Assembly: GCA_946185305.1 (NCBI GenBank)
Contig: CAMHJE010000089.1
Coordinates: forward strand, 1 to 9,753
Source: UBA3792 sp946185305
GTDB lineage: Bacteria > Bacillota > Clostridia > Christensenellales > CAG-138
Length of the DNA: 9,753 nucleotides
Direction: 5' to 3'
Shown in pieces: positions 1 to 6,422 of the stretch (position 1 is the first letter of the stretch; every line of letters starts with the position of its first letter). The translations under genes and the position numbers were made by a program. Under the pieces are notes generated by a model, which was given only the letters and a program-made list of their open reading frames with translations, ran no database searches and had not been told where the DNA came from.

Positions 1-9
1 CCACATCCA

Positions 10-18
10 TGGTATACT
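10..18 (+). promoter_or_regulatory. Extended -10 promoter element for cdaA-cdaR
   Basis: TGGTATACT reads as an extended -10: the TG dinucleotide at 10-11, one spacer base, then TATACT at 13-18, which is one base off TATAAT. Transcription would begin near position 25, about 35 nt before the cdaA start. The -35 would lie outside the window, so the promoter cannot be judged completely. The same ATGGTAT core occurs in the likely promoter at 4011-4040. Confidence 0.42.
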
Positions 19-59
19 ATGGGTGTGTTTTGAAGAACGTGTAGGAGAGGTTATTCCGC

Positions 60-941
60 ATGACGGACTATCGTGACATACTGCGAACCATATATAATGT
101 GTTTCGGCAGCCGAGCGGGCTGGTGAGCATCATTTTGGATGTCGTCATCATCGCGTTTTTGGTCTATAAGCTGCTGAAATACACGCGCGGGACCCGCGCC
201 TATGAGGTTTTGAAGGGCGTCGGGGTATTGTTCATACTCTCCATTTTAGGCCGCGTTGCGGGCTTGAACACGATCACATGGGTGCTCGACGGCATCCTGT
301 CCAGCGGTACCATTTTCGTGATTCTGTTCATCCTGTTCACGCCGGAGCTGCGCCGCGTTCTCGAACGGCTCGGCAGCGGCACCAAGCGGCTCGGGCAGCG
401 CATGATGACCGTCGATATCGAACGGCAGCAGATGGTACAGGATCTGCAGCGCACGATTTTGCGGCTGTCCCGCCGGCGCGTCGGCGTGCTGCTGGTGTTT
501 GAGCAAAAGACGGGCCTGGAGGACATTGCGGCGACCGGTACGCGGCTCGACGCGATCCTGTCCGGTGCTTTGGTCGAGAACATCTTTGAACCCAAGACGG
601 CTTTGCATGACGGCGCCGCCGTCGTGCGAGACACTACGATCATTGCGGCGGCGTGCCTGCTGCCGCTGTCGGACGATCCGAAGGTCGCCAGAGAGCTGGG
701 CACGCGGCACCGTGCCGCGATCGGCTGCTCCGCCGCGTCGGACTGCGTGGTGCTCGTCGTTTCCGAGGAGACCGGCGCGATCTCGATTGCGCGGGAGGGC
801 AAGCTGATCCGCTACCTCGACGAAAAGGCGCTGAGCGATACGCTGGAGGGGCTGCTGCTGCACAACACCGGCGCGTTCCCGTGGATGCGTACCCGCGTCA
901 GCGACCGCAAGGCAAAGGAGGGCAAGGGTCATGTCCGATAA
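60..941 (+). CDS. cdaA: Diadenylate cyclase CdaA (membrane-bound, DisA_N/DAC domain)
   Basis: Makes cyclic di-AMP from two ATP at the cytoplasmic membrane. In Firmicutes c-di-AMP controls potassium and osmolyte balance and cell-wall homeostasis. The 293-residue product has the usual CdaA plan: hydrophobic segments at about 21-40, 52-68 and 80-94, the FTPELRRVLE motif right after the last one (93-102), a short amphipathic linker, then the DAC domain from about 115 to 275. Both catalytic motifs are intact: DGA at 184-186 and RHR at 216-218, followed by the family-typical VVSEETGAISIA stretch. The ATG at 60 is preceded by AGGAGAGG (43-50) at good spacing. The 3' end overlaps cdaR by 11 nt, so the two are cotranslated, as is usual for CdaA and its regulator. 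Length and motifs are normal, with no sign of damage. Confidence 0.97.
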   Translation: MTDYRDILRTIYNVFRQPSGLVSIILDVVIIAFLVYKLLKYTRGTRAYEVLKGVGVLFILSILGRVAGLNTITWVLDGILSSGTIFVILFILFTPELRRVLERLGSGTKRLGQRMMTVDIERQQMVQDLQRTILRLSRRRVGVLLVFEQKTGLEDIAATGTRLDAILSGALVENIFEPKTALHDGAAVVRDTTIIAAACLLPLSDDPKVARELGTRHRAAIGCSAASDCVVLVVSEETGAISIAREGKLIRYLDEKALSDTLEGLLLHNTGAFPWMRTRVSDRKAKEGKGHVR

Positions 942-2265
942 GAAACGCTGGCTCTCCGTGATCGGTCGGTTCTTCCTTGACCTGTTCACGAAAAATATAC
1001 CGCTGAAAATCATCGCGCTGCTGTTCGCGTTCCTGCTGTGGGCGTACGTGCTGACGATCGAAAACCCGGTCTATCCGAAGGTTGTCCGCAACGTGGAGAT
1101 CACGATGGTCGGCGAGGAATCGCTGACGGAGCGCGGCCTGATGCTCGTTTCGCGCGATCTCGGCACCGCGGATGTCACTGTGCAATGCGCCATCGGCAAG
1201 CACAGCGAGCTCGACGCGACGCGCATCAGCTGCGTCGTCGATCTCAATAACCGCCGTCTGAACCTCACCGAGGATGAGGACAGCAAGGAGATCGCCCTGA
1301 CCGTGCAGACCACGCTCGAATCGGGCTTCGGCACGATCACGTCGGTCAGCAACGGCACGGTCAACGTCGAGGTAGCGCGTGTTTCCACGCGTTCGGCGCT
1401 CCCGGTGGCCGTCGAATATACCGGCACGCTGCCGAGCGGGTTCCAGATCGCCGTGCGCGACCGGCTGACGATCAGTGTCTCCGGCATGAAGTCGCTTGTG
1501 GAAAAGATTTCCCGCGGCGTCGTCACCATCGACCTCGACCAGTTCCCGACCGCGGATCCCGAAACGCTCGCGGGCGAATACAGCGGCGTCTACCCGGTGC
1601 GCTTCTACGACAGCAGCAACGTCGCGCTCGACGATATCTATAACGACAACGGCGAAAGCTATACGATCGAGGTGCCGATTACGATTCGCGCCTATCGAGA
1701 GGTGCCGATCGTGCCGGATATCCAGGTCGCGGAAGGCTATGAAGCCGAGCATACGCTGTCGCGCAGCTCGGTCACGCTGTTCGGTGAACGGAGCATCCTG
1801 CTCGAAACGGCGCAGATTTCCACCGAGCCGATCACCGCGACAGCGGACATGTCCGCCGAGACCGTCGAGGCCGCGCTGGTCCTGCCGGAGGGCGTCAGCC
1901 TGACTTCGGGCGATTCCGGCAAGGTCACGGTCACGCTGACGACGACGGAGCTGACCGACACGCGCGAGGTCACGGTGCCGATCACGATTGTCAACATGCA
2001 CAACGATCTGCTGCGCGACGAGACCTTCCCGATTGAAGCCGTCGTCACGATACACGGCACGCTGCGCGAGCTCGACGCATTCATCCCGGCTTATGTCAAG
2101 CTGACGATGGATCTCAAGGGGCTGACCGCCGGAACGCATGCGGTTGCGCTGGTGATGGAGCTCGACAGCCGCGCGGGCGGCGTCACGGCGACGCTTTCCG
2201 AACCGACCGTCACGATCACGCTGCATGAAAAACCCGCGCCGGTGCTGACAGCCGACGAGGAGTAA
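931..2265 (+). CDS. cdaR: YbbR-domain protein, CdaA regulator CdaR
   Basis: CdaR-type proteins are anchored in the membrane, with YbbR repeats outside the cell, and modulate the cyclase CdaA. This 444-residue protein has a short basic cytoplasmic N-terminus, one membrane segment at about 23-43, and the conserved ENPVYP element just after it (44-49). A beta-rich extracellular region follows that can be divided into about four YbbR-like repeats (roughly 48-150, 154-255, 256-342 and 345-435). Recurring features are a VTV-type strand, a short Ser/Gly turn, and a leucine- or glycine-rich closing strand. The ATG at 931 lies inside the end of cdaA and is served by AAGGAGGG at 915-922. The last residues are acidic and probably disordered. 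In Bacillus-type genomes glmM follows; here a terminator follows instead. Family assignment is secure; repeat boundaries are by eye. Confidence 0.93.
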   Translation: MSDKKRWLSVIGRFFLDLFTKNIPLKIIALLFAFLLWAYVLTIENPVYPKVVRNVEITMVGEESLTERGLMLVSRDLGTADVTVQCAIGKHSELDATRISCVVDLNNRRLNLTEDEDSKEIALTVQTTLESGFGTITSVSNGTVNVEVARVSTRSALPVAVEYTGTLPSGFQIAVRDRLTISVSGMKSLVEKISRGVVTIDLDQFPTADPETLAGEYSGVYPVRFYDSSNVALDDIYNDNGESYTIEVPITIRAYREVPIVPDIQVAEGYEAEHTLSRSSVTLFGERSILLETAQISTEPITATADMSAETVEAALVLPEGVSLTSGDSGKVTVTLTTTELTDTREVTVPITIVNMHNDLLRDETFPIEAVVTIHGTLRELDAFIPAYVKLTMDLKGLTAGTHAVALVMELDSRAGGVTATLSEPTVTITLHEKPAPVLTADEE

Positions 2266-2278
2266 CCAACGACTAATG

Positions 2279-2301
2279 GGGCGGCACGCGCCGCCCTTTT
2301 T
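2279..2301 (+). terminator. Rho-independent terminator after cdaR
   Basis: A perfect 7-bp stem, GGGCGGC (2279-2285) with GCCGCCC (2290-2296), has a 4-nt ACGC loop and is followed by five T (2297-2301). It starts 13 nt after the cdaR stop and ends 21 nt before the next start codon. It should end the cdaA-cdaR transcript or reduce readthrough into the dehydrogenase gene. Confidence 0.85.
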
Positions 2302-2322
2302 CATTCCAAATCTATTCTGCCT

Positions 2323-3930
2323 ATGAAACAAACCGTATTGATTCGCAATATCCGCCGCGAGCTGGACGCTTCGGATGAAGCGTTCTTCGCGTCGTGCCGC
2401 AAAAAATGGGGTCTTGCGCCGGACGAGCCGGTTGCCTTCCGCATCGTGCGGCAGGCCATCGACGCACGAAAGAAGCAGGATATTTGCTTTGTCGTGCATG
2501 TGACGGCCACGGCGGAGGGCAAGACGGTCAAGCGCCTTTTGCGGGATAAAAAGCTCGGCGCAGAGCTGCTGCCCGAACAGAAGGAACCGCCGTTCGTGTT
2601 CGGCACGGAGCCGCCCAAGGGCCGCATCGTCGTCGTCGGGCTTGGGCCCGGCGGCCTGTTTGCCGCGTGGCAGCTGGCCAAAAACGGCTATCGCCCGCTT
2701 GTATTGGAGCGCGGACGGCCGATTGACGAGCGCGTGCGCGATGTGGAGGCGTATTGGCAAAGCGGCTCGCTCGATCCGGAAAGCAACGTTGCGTTCGGCG
2801 AGGGCGGCGCGGGCACGTTCTCGGATGGCAAGCTGACGACGCGCATCAAGGACGCCAAGATCGACGGCGTCACCGCGCAGCTGATCGAATGCGGCGCGCC
2901 GGCGGAGATCGCGTATCTTGCCAAGCCGCATATCGGCACCGACCGGCTGCGCATGGTCGTCAAGACCATGCGGGAGCAAATCGCTGCCCTCGGCGGCGAG
3001 GTGCACTTTTCGGCAAAGCTTAGCGGCATCCGCACGGCGGACGGTGAGCTGAAAGCGATTCGTGTATCCGAAAACGGGCGCGAGGAAACCGTCCCGTGCG
3101 CGGCGCTGCTGCTCGCCATCGGGCAGGGCGCAAGGGACACGTATGAAATGCTGTTCGACGCCGGGATCGCCATGGCGCCCAAGGCGTTTGCCGTCGGCGT
3201 TCGCGCCGAGCATCCGCAGGCGTTGATCAACCGCAGTCAGTTCGGAGACTTTTTCGACCATCCCCGCCTCGGCGCGGCGTCGTATAATCTCACCGGCAAA
3301 AGCGGCGCGCGCGGCGTCTATACGTTCTGCATGTGCCCCGGCGGCAAGGTCGTGGCAAGCGCAAGCGGCGAAGGGCAGGCGGTCGTCAACGGCATGAGCG
3401 ACTATGCGCGCGACGGCGAAAACGCCAACGCCGCCGTCGTCGTGCAGGTCGGCCCGGAGGACTTCGGGGATCATCCGCTCGCGGGCATGCGGTTTCAGGA
3501 AAAATTGGAGCAGGATGCGTTTCGGCTCGGCCTCGGCACCGCCCCGGCAAGCCGCATAGCGGACTTTATGCAGCGACAGAAAACCGCCGCGTTCGGCGCA
3601 GTACGGCCCACCTATCGCCCCGGCGTGACCGGCGCAAACCTTTGGGAGTGTCTGCCGGACTTCGTCGCGGAGGGCATTGCGGACGGCCTTGTGCAGTTCG
3701 GGCGGCAGCTGAAGGGCTATGACATGGGCGATGCGGTGCTCACGGCGGTCGAAAGCCGCACATCGTCTCCGCTGCGGATCCTGCGCGGGCCGGATCGCCA
3801 GTCCGTCTCCTGTCGGGGACTGTACCCCATCGGCGAGGGCGCGGGCTATGCGGGCGGCATTGTCAGCGCCGCTGTGGACGGATGGCATGCCGCAGAGGCG
3901 GTCATGGCAAGGTTCTGTGCCGCAGATTGA
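2323..3930 (+). CDS. FAD-dependent dehydrogenase, COG2509 type (NAD(P)/FAD-dependent oxidoreductase)
   Basis: A cytosolic flavoprotein of a widespread family whose substrate is not known. The 535-residue product has a family-typical N-terminal domain (about 1-95, with FRIVRQAIDARKK in the middle). The dinucleotide-binding Rossmann fold begins near 100, with the glycine loop GLGPGG at 106-111 and an acidic residue ending the second strand (VLERG). The family signature SNVAFGEGGAGTFSDGKL spans 154-171. The C-terminal FAD motif GLYPIGEGAGYAGGIVSAA is followed by a helix that ends the protein. No membrane segment or signal peptide is visible. The ATG at 2323 gives an N-terminus that fits the family, yet no Shine-Dalgarno stands before it and a terminator ends 21 nt upstream, so its expression is unclear. 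From memory, this family often lies near cdaA, cdaR and glmM in Clostridia, which suggests a link to envelope or redox metabolism. Confidence 0.9.
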   Translation: MKQTVLIRNIRRELDASDEAFFASCRKKWGLAPDEPVAFRIVRQAIDARKKQDICFVVHVTATAEGKTVKRLLRDKKLGAELLPEQKEPPFVFGTEPPKGRIVVVGLGPGGLFAAWQLAKNGYRPLVLERGRPIDERVRDVEAYWQSGSLDPESNVAFGEGGAGTFSDGKLTTRIKDAKIDGVTAQLIECGAPAEIAYLAKPHIGTDRLRMVVKTMREQIAALGGEVHFSAKLSGIRTADGELKAIRVSENGREETVPCAALLLAIGQGARDTYEMLFDAGIAMAPKAFAVGVRAEHPQALINRSQFGDFFDHPRLGAASYNLTGKSGARGVYTFCMCPGGKVVASASGEGQAVVNGMSDYARDGENANAAVVVQVGPEDFGDHPLAGMRFQEKLEQDAFRLGLGTAPASRIADFMQRQKTAAFGAVRPTYRPGVTGANLWECLPDFVAEGIADGLVQFGRQLKGYDMGDAVLTAVESRTSSPLRILRGPDRQSVSCRGLYPIGEGAGYAGGIVSAAVDGWHAAEAVMARFCAAD

Positions 3931-3967
3931 CAAAATCCGGCAATTCGGCCTTGCACGCGGTTCCATT

Positions 3968-3984
3968 TGCAACAAAGTTGTAAT
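3968..3984 (+). promoter_or_regulatory. Candidate WalR (YycF)-like binding site
   Basis: TGCAAC, five bases, then TGTAAT matches the WalR consensus TGTWAH-N5-TGTWAH at 11 of 12 defined positions; the only mismatch is C for T in the first half-site. WalR is the response regulator that controls autolysin and peptidoglycan-remodelling genes in low-GC Firmicutes. The next gene downstream encodes a SpoIID/LytB cell-wall protein. The stretch can also be read as an imperfect palindrome, TTGCAAC-AAA-GTTGTAA, so another regulator is possible. Confidence 0.38.
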
Positions 3985-3999
3985 ATTTTTCGGAATTTT

Positions 4000-4027
4000 C
4001 CGGCGGCGGACTGGCATTTGCCGCCGG
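4000..4027 (+). repeat. GC-rich inverted repeat in the leader region of the SpoIID-like gene
   Basis: CCGGCGGC at 4000-4007 and GCCGCCGG at 4020-4027 form a perfect 8-bp stem around a 12-nt loop. Neither strand has a T run after it, so it is not a typical intrinsic terminator. It lies 69 nt after the dehydrogenase stop and overlaps the proposed -35 of the next promoter. It may protect the 3' end of the upstream transcript or act as an operator. Confidence 0.45.
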
Positions 4028-4040
4028 AGTATGGTATGTA
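4011..4040 (+). promoter_or_regulatory. Probable promoter for the SpoIID-dockerin gene
   Basis: The proposed -35 is CTGGCA (4011-4016), which keeps 4 of 6 consensus bases. After 18 bp comes TATGTA (4035-4040), preceded by TG at 4032-4033, which makes an extended -10. Transcription would begin near 4047. The leader then contains a tiny hairpin with a UUCG loop (4051-4060), followed by the ribosome binding site. Confidence 0.4.
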
Positions 4041-4085
4041 TATCGTAAGCCCCTTCGGGGTCACGGAGAGAACGGAGGAATGCCC

Positions 4086-5894
4086 ATGAAAAAGGGTTTC
4101 GCTTTTTTGCTTGCGCTGCTGCTGCTCGTATCGCTGCCGGTCGCACAGCGGACGCAGGCCGAGGATACGACCGTGCGCGTGCTGCTCGGCACGGACGGAC
4201 AGGAGGAGATCACCGTCACGGTGAAGGGCACGTATGCCGTCGGCGATACGTCGTTTACCGACGGCACGCTGACCGCCAAGATCAATAACGGCACGATCAC
4301 CGTTTCCCATTCGGAAAAGGGTACGCTGGCAACGAGCAAGGAATCCGTGCGCGTCGTGCGGGCAGAGGCCGACAAGGACGCCGCGAATCTGACGCTGTTC
4401 AATAAGGATCGCAAGGCCACGCTGACCTACCTCGGCGATCTTGTGTTCTATAACGAGGACGGCACGATGCGCGTCGTCAACTACGTCGGCATGCGCGAAT
4501 ACCTTTACGGCGTCGTGTCCGGCGAGGTCACGGCAAGCTCGCATGAGCAGCTTTTGAAGGCCGAGGCGATCTGCGCCAAGGGCTTTGCGTTAGCGGAAGT
4601 CGGCGCGCGCACCAAGAAGTATTTCGATGTTTACGATTCCACGACCTCGCAGCTCTACTACGGCTATAAGGCCGCCGACACGACTGTGATCGCCGCCGTG
4701 GACGAGGTTTGGCAGAACACGCTGCTGTATAAGGGCAACGTCGTCAAAACGTATTATTGCACCGCCAACGGCGGGCAGGCCGTCACCCCGACGATCCATT
4801 GGGGCAACGCAAACACGACCGAGGGCGCCTACTTCTACGGCTACGATCCGTTCGACCTTGCGGGATCGAGCAAGAACGCGACTGTCACGCTGAACGGTGC
4901 CAAGCCGTCCGAGCTGCCCGAAAAGGTCTATGCCTATTTCATTTCGCTGGCGGAAAGCGCGCTCGGCGAGCCGGTCGAAAGCATCGAGAGCGTCGTTTCG
5001 CTCTACGGCCTCTATGACGCCAAAAAGCCGTCCGGTTCGGATCGCTATCCGAAGGACCTTGCGCCCCATGCCGAAAGCTATATCACGCTGAACGTTAAGA
5101 CCAAGGCCGGCACGTATACGCAGACCAAGGCCAAGTTCACGCTCGGCGATCTGGCGAAGAAGGCGGGCATTTCCGCGTCCGGCGACGTGTTCTTCACCGT
5201 GCGCACCGGCGTACAAAAGTGGGTGCTGGCGTTCGGCGCCAACAGCGGCCACCGCGTCGGCCTGTCGCACCGCGGCGCGGGGCAGATGGCCAAGCAGGGC
5301 TATTCCTACGTCGATATTCTGAAATTCTACTATCGCGGCGCCGATCTCGTCGATGCCAACGGCAGCGTGATCCCCTCCACCGCGGATTTCAACTTTGCCT
5401 ACGAAGGCCCCGATCCCGAAGCCACGCCGGTTCCGTCCGTAGAGCCGACGGACACCCCGGAGCCGACCGAAACCCCGGAACCCACGCCGGAAACGACGGA
5501 AACGCCGGAACCGACACCGGAAACGACAGAGACGCCCGAACCTACGGAAACGCCGGAACCGACCGAGACCCCGGAGCCGACCGAAACGTCGGAAACCACG
5601 CCGGAAGCGACAGAGACGCCCGAACCTACAGAAACGCCGGAGCCGACGGAGACGCCGGAACCGACCGAAACGCCCGCGCCCACCGACACGCCCGAACCGG
5701 GACAGCCGCAAATGGGTGACGTGGACGGGGAAAACGGCGTCACCAAAGCCGACGCGCTGCTGGTCGTGCGGTATGTCGTCGGGCTCGAAACGCTGACCGA
5801 CGAGCAGAAGACCCGCGCGGATGTCAACGGCGACGGCAAGGTGAACGCGCTCGACGCGGCGGCGATCCTGCGTCTCGTCAACCCGAAGGCGTGA
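4086..5894 (+). CDS. Secreted SpoIID/LytB-domain protein with TPE-repeat linker and C-terminal type I dockerin
   Basis: Probably a peptidoglycan-binding or -cleaving protein on the cell surface; SpoIID proteins are lytic transglycosylases. From the ATG at 4086 it has 602 residues. A lipoprotein-free signal peptide comes first (basic start, hydrophobic core 5-17, likely cleavage after TQA at 25). The SpoIID/LytB domain spans about 26-430. The candidate catalytic Glu is E147 in YGVVSGEV, followed by LLKAEAICAKGFAL, the variant of the usual LKAQAVAARTY. The late motif GHRVGLSHRGA (388-398) varies from the usual GHGVGMSQYGA. A Thr/Pro/Glu linker runs about 442-541. The dockerin follows, with two calcium loops: D545-V-D-G-E-N-G...D556 and D579-V-N-G-D-G-K...D590. 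ATG 4086 is preferred over the in-frame ATG at 4080 because GGAGG (4074-4078) is 7 nt from 4086 but only 1 nt from 4080. A weaker GGAGAG at 4065 could serve 4080. The name does not imply a role in sporulation. Confidence 0.9.
   Translation: MKKGFAFLLALLLLVSLPVAQRTQAEDTTVRVLLGTDGQEEITVTVKGTYAVGDTSFTDGTLTAKINNGTITVSHSEKGTLATSKESVRVVRAEADKDAANLTLFNKDRKATLTYLGDLVFYNEDGTMRVVNYVGMREYLYGVVSGEVTASSHEQLLKAEAICAKGFALAEVGARTKKYFDVYDSTTSQLYYGYKAADTTVIAAVDEVWQNTLLYKGNVVKTYYCTANGGQAVTPTIHWGNANTTEGAYFYGYDPFDLAGSSKNATVTLNGAKPSELPEKVYAYFISLAESALGEPVESIESVVSLYGLYDAKKPSGSDRYPKDLAPHAESYITLNVKTKAGTYTQTKAKFTLGDLAKKAGISASGDVFFTVRTGVQKWVLAFGANSGHRVGLSHRGAGQMAKQGYSYVDILKFYYRGADLVDANGSVIPSTADFNFAYEGPDPEATPVPSVEPTDTPEPTETPEPTPETTETPEPTPETTETPEPTETPEPTETPEPTETSETTPEATETPEPTETPEPTETPEPTETPAPTDTPEPGQPQMGDVDGENGVTKADALLVVRYVVGLETLTDEQKTRADVNGDGKVNALDAAAILRLVNPKA
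5413..5703 (+). repeat. Tandem repeat region encoding the Thr-Pro-Glu linker
   Basis: About 290 bp of degenerate repeats encode ETPEPT-type units, with variants TPETTE and TPEATE. A longer duplication lies within it: the roughly 65-nt block at 5524-5588 recurs at 5608-5672 with only about five mismatches, an offset of 84 nt or 28 codons. The linker seems to have grown in-frame by unequal exchange or slippage. Such linkers are flexible, often glycosylated spacers in secreted multi-domain proteins. Confidence 0.85.
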
Positions 5895-5929
5895 GCCGCA
5901 CAATCCCTAAAACCCTCACAAACGCACAG

Positions 5930-5952
5930 CGCCCCGAATTTCGGGGCGTTTT
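5930..5952 (+). terminator. Rho-independent terminator after the SpoIID-dockerin gene
   Basis: CGCCCCG (5930-5936) pairs with CGGGGCG (5942-5948) around the loop AATTT, whose A and T bases could extend the stem. TTTT follows (5949-5952), then a mixed T/G tail. It starts 35 nt after the stop codon and faces the end of the opposite-strand operon. Confidence 0.82.
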
Positions 5953-6060
5953 GTGTTGAAAAGGGAAATTCCCGTCCGCGCTGCAAAAGCGAAAATCCGC
6001 CTTCATACGGCACGTTCAAGCCGGTTTCGCTCGGCTTGACCGGAGATAAAACCTTTGCCC
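5953..6060. other. Gene-free spacer between convergent terminators, with inverted repeats
   Basis: No plausible gene is seen. It holds a short palindrome GGGAA-A-TTCCC (5963-5973) and a perfect 8-bp inverted repeat, TCAAGCCG (6016-6023) with CGGCTTGA (6032-6039), around an 8-nt loop. Neither has a T tail, and both lie between two real terminators. It could be a dispersed intergenic repeat or a small structured RNA, but this cannot be settled from one copy. Confidence 0.4.
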
Positions 6061-6095
6061 AAAAGAGAAAGCCGCCCGCGCAAAGCACGGACGAC
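6061..6095 (-). terminator. Rho-independent terminator ending the CotH-VTC-DUF4956-GlsB unit
   Basis: On the minus strand, GTCGTCCGTGC (6095-6085), the loop TTT and GCGCGGGCGGC (6081-6071) form an 11-bp stem with three G-U pairs, followed by TTTCTCTTTT (6070-6061). The same stem on the plus strand would carry A-C mismatches, which fixes the orientation. It begins about 15 nt after the stop codon of the GlsB-family gene. Confidence 0.85.
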
Positions 6096-6110
6096 TCATT
6101 TATATCGTTG

Positions 6111-6362
6111 TTATTTCTTTTTTCCGAACAGCTTTCTTTGCAGCCAGATGATCAGGCACGCGCCGCCGACGGACAGAAGCATCGACACGATCCAGCTCGT
6201 CGGCTCGACGTTCAACAGCCCGCCGAGGAATCCGCCGACCGCGGAGCCGGCGATGCCGAGAAGAATGTTGCGCAGCAGGCCGCCCTTGCTGTTCATCAGC
6301 TTGCCCGCAAGCCAGCCGATGATCGCGCCGATCACGACGGCAACCAGTATTTTGGTACCCAT
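6111..6362 (-). CDS. GlsB/YeaQ/YmgE-family small membrane protein (transglycosylase-associated protein family)
   Basis: An 83-residue, very hydrophobic, glycine-rich protein with three predicted membrane segments at about 4-22, 30-50 and 57-74, and a basic tail ending in GKKK. The family motifs are visible: GAIIGWLAGKLM near the start and LRNILLGIAGSAVGGFLGGLL in the middle. Length is normal. The family is widespread and linked to general or envelope stress, but its molecular role is unknown; the transglycosylase name is historical and no catalytic residues are seen. An AAAGGAGA ribosome binding site stands 6 nt before the ATG. It lies 60 bp after the DUF4956 gene, separated by a terminator-like hairpin, so it may be expressed by partial readthrough or from a promoter not recognised here. 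Confidence 0.92.
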   Translation of the reverse strand: MGTKILVAVVIGAIIGWLAGKLMNSKGGLLRNILLGIAGSAVGGFLGGLLNVEPTSWIVSMLLSVGGACLIIWLQRKLFGKKK

Positions 6363-6383
6363 AGTATTTCTCCTTTCCGAGGG

Positions 6384-6415
6384 AAAACAGCCCGCACCGA
6401 ACGGTCGATGCGGGC
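6384..6415 (-). terminator. Terminator-like hairpin (possible attenuator) between DUF4956 and GlsB-family genes
   Basis: On the minus strand GCCCGCA (6415-6409) pairs with TGCGGGC (6396-6390) around a 12-nt loop that can itself fold in part. TGTTTT follows (6389-6384), then CCC. It starts 7 nt after the DUF4956 stop codon and ends just before the ribosome binding site of the next gene. The T tail is short, so incomplete termination is likely. Confidence 0.62.
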
Positions 6416-6422
6416 AAAAGGC

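Noticed and set aside
3931..4085. A c-di-AMP (ydaO-type) riboswitch before the cell-wall gene
   Set aside because: The idea fits the biology, but the region is short and mostly promoter, and I see no multi-helix fold of the ydaO type; only an 8-bp hairpin and a tiny UUCG-loop hairpin are present.
898..4146. A very long open frame on the minus strand (over 1000 codons) opposite cdaR and the dehydrogenase gene
   Set aside because: Its translation is Arg/Ala/His-rich and low in complexity, as expected opposite GC-rich genes. It runs across the terminator, the intergenic region and parts of several well-supported plus-strand genes, and matches no family I recognise.
4590..5903. Minus-strand open frame with Arg-Phe-Arg repeats opposite the SpoIID-dockerin gene
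   Set aside because: The repeats are the antisense image of the Thr/Pro/Glu linker; the plus-strand gene has a signal peptide, domains and a ribosome binding site.
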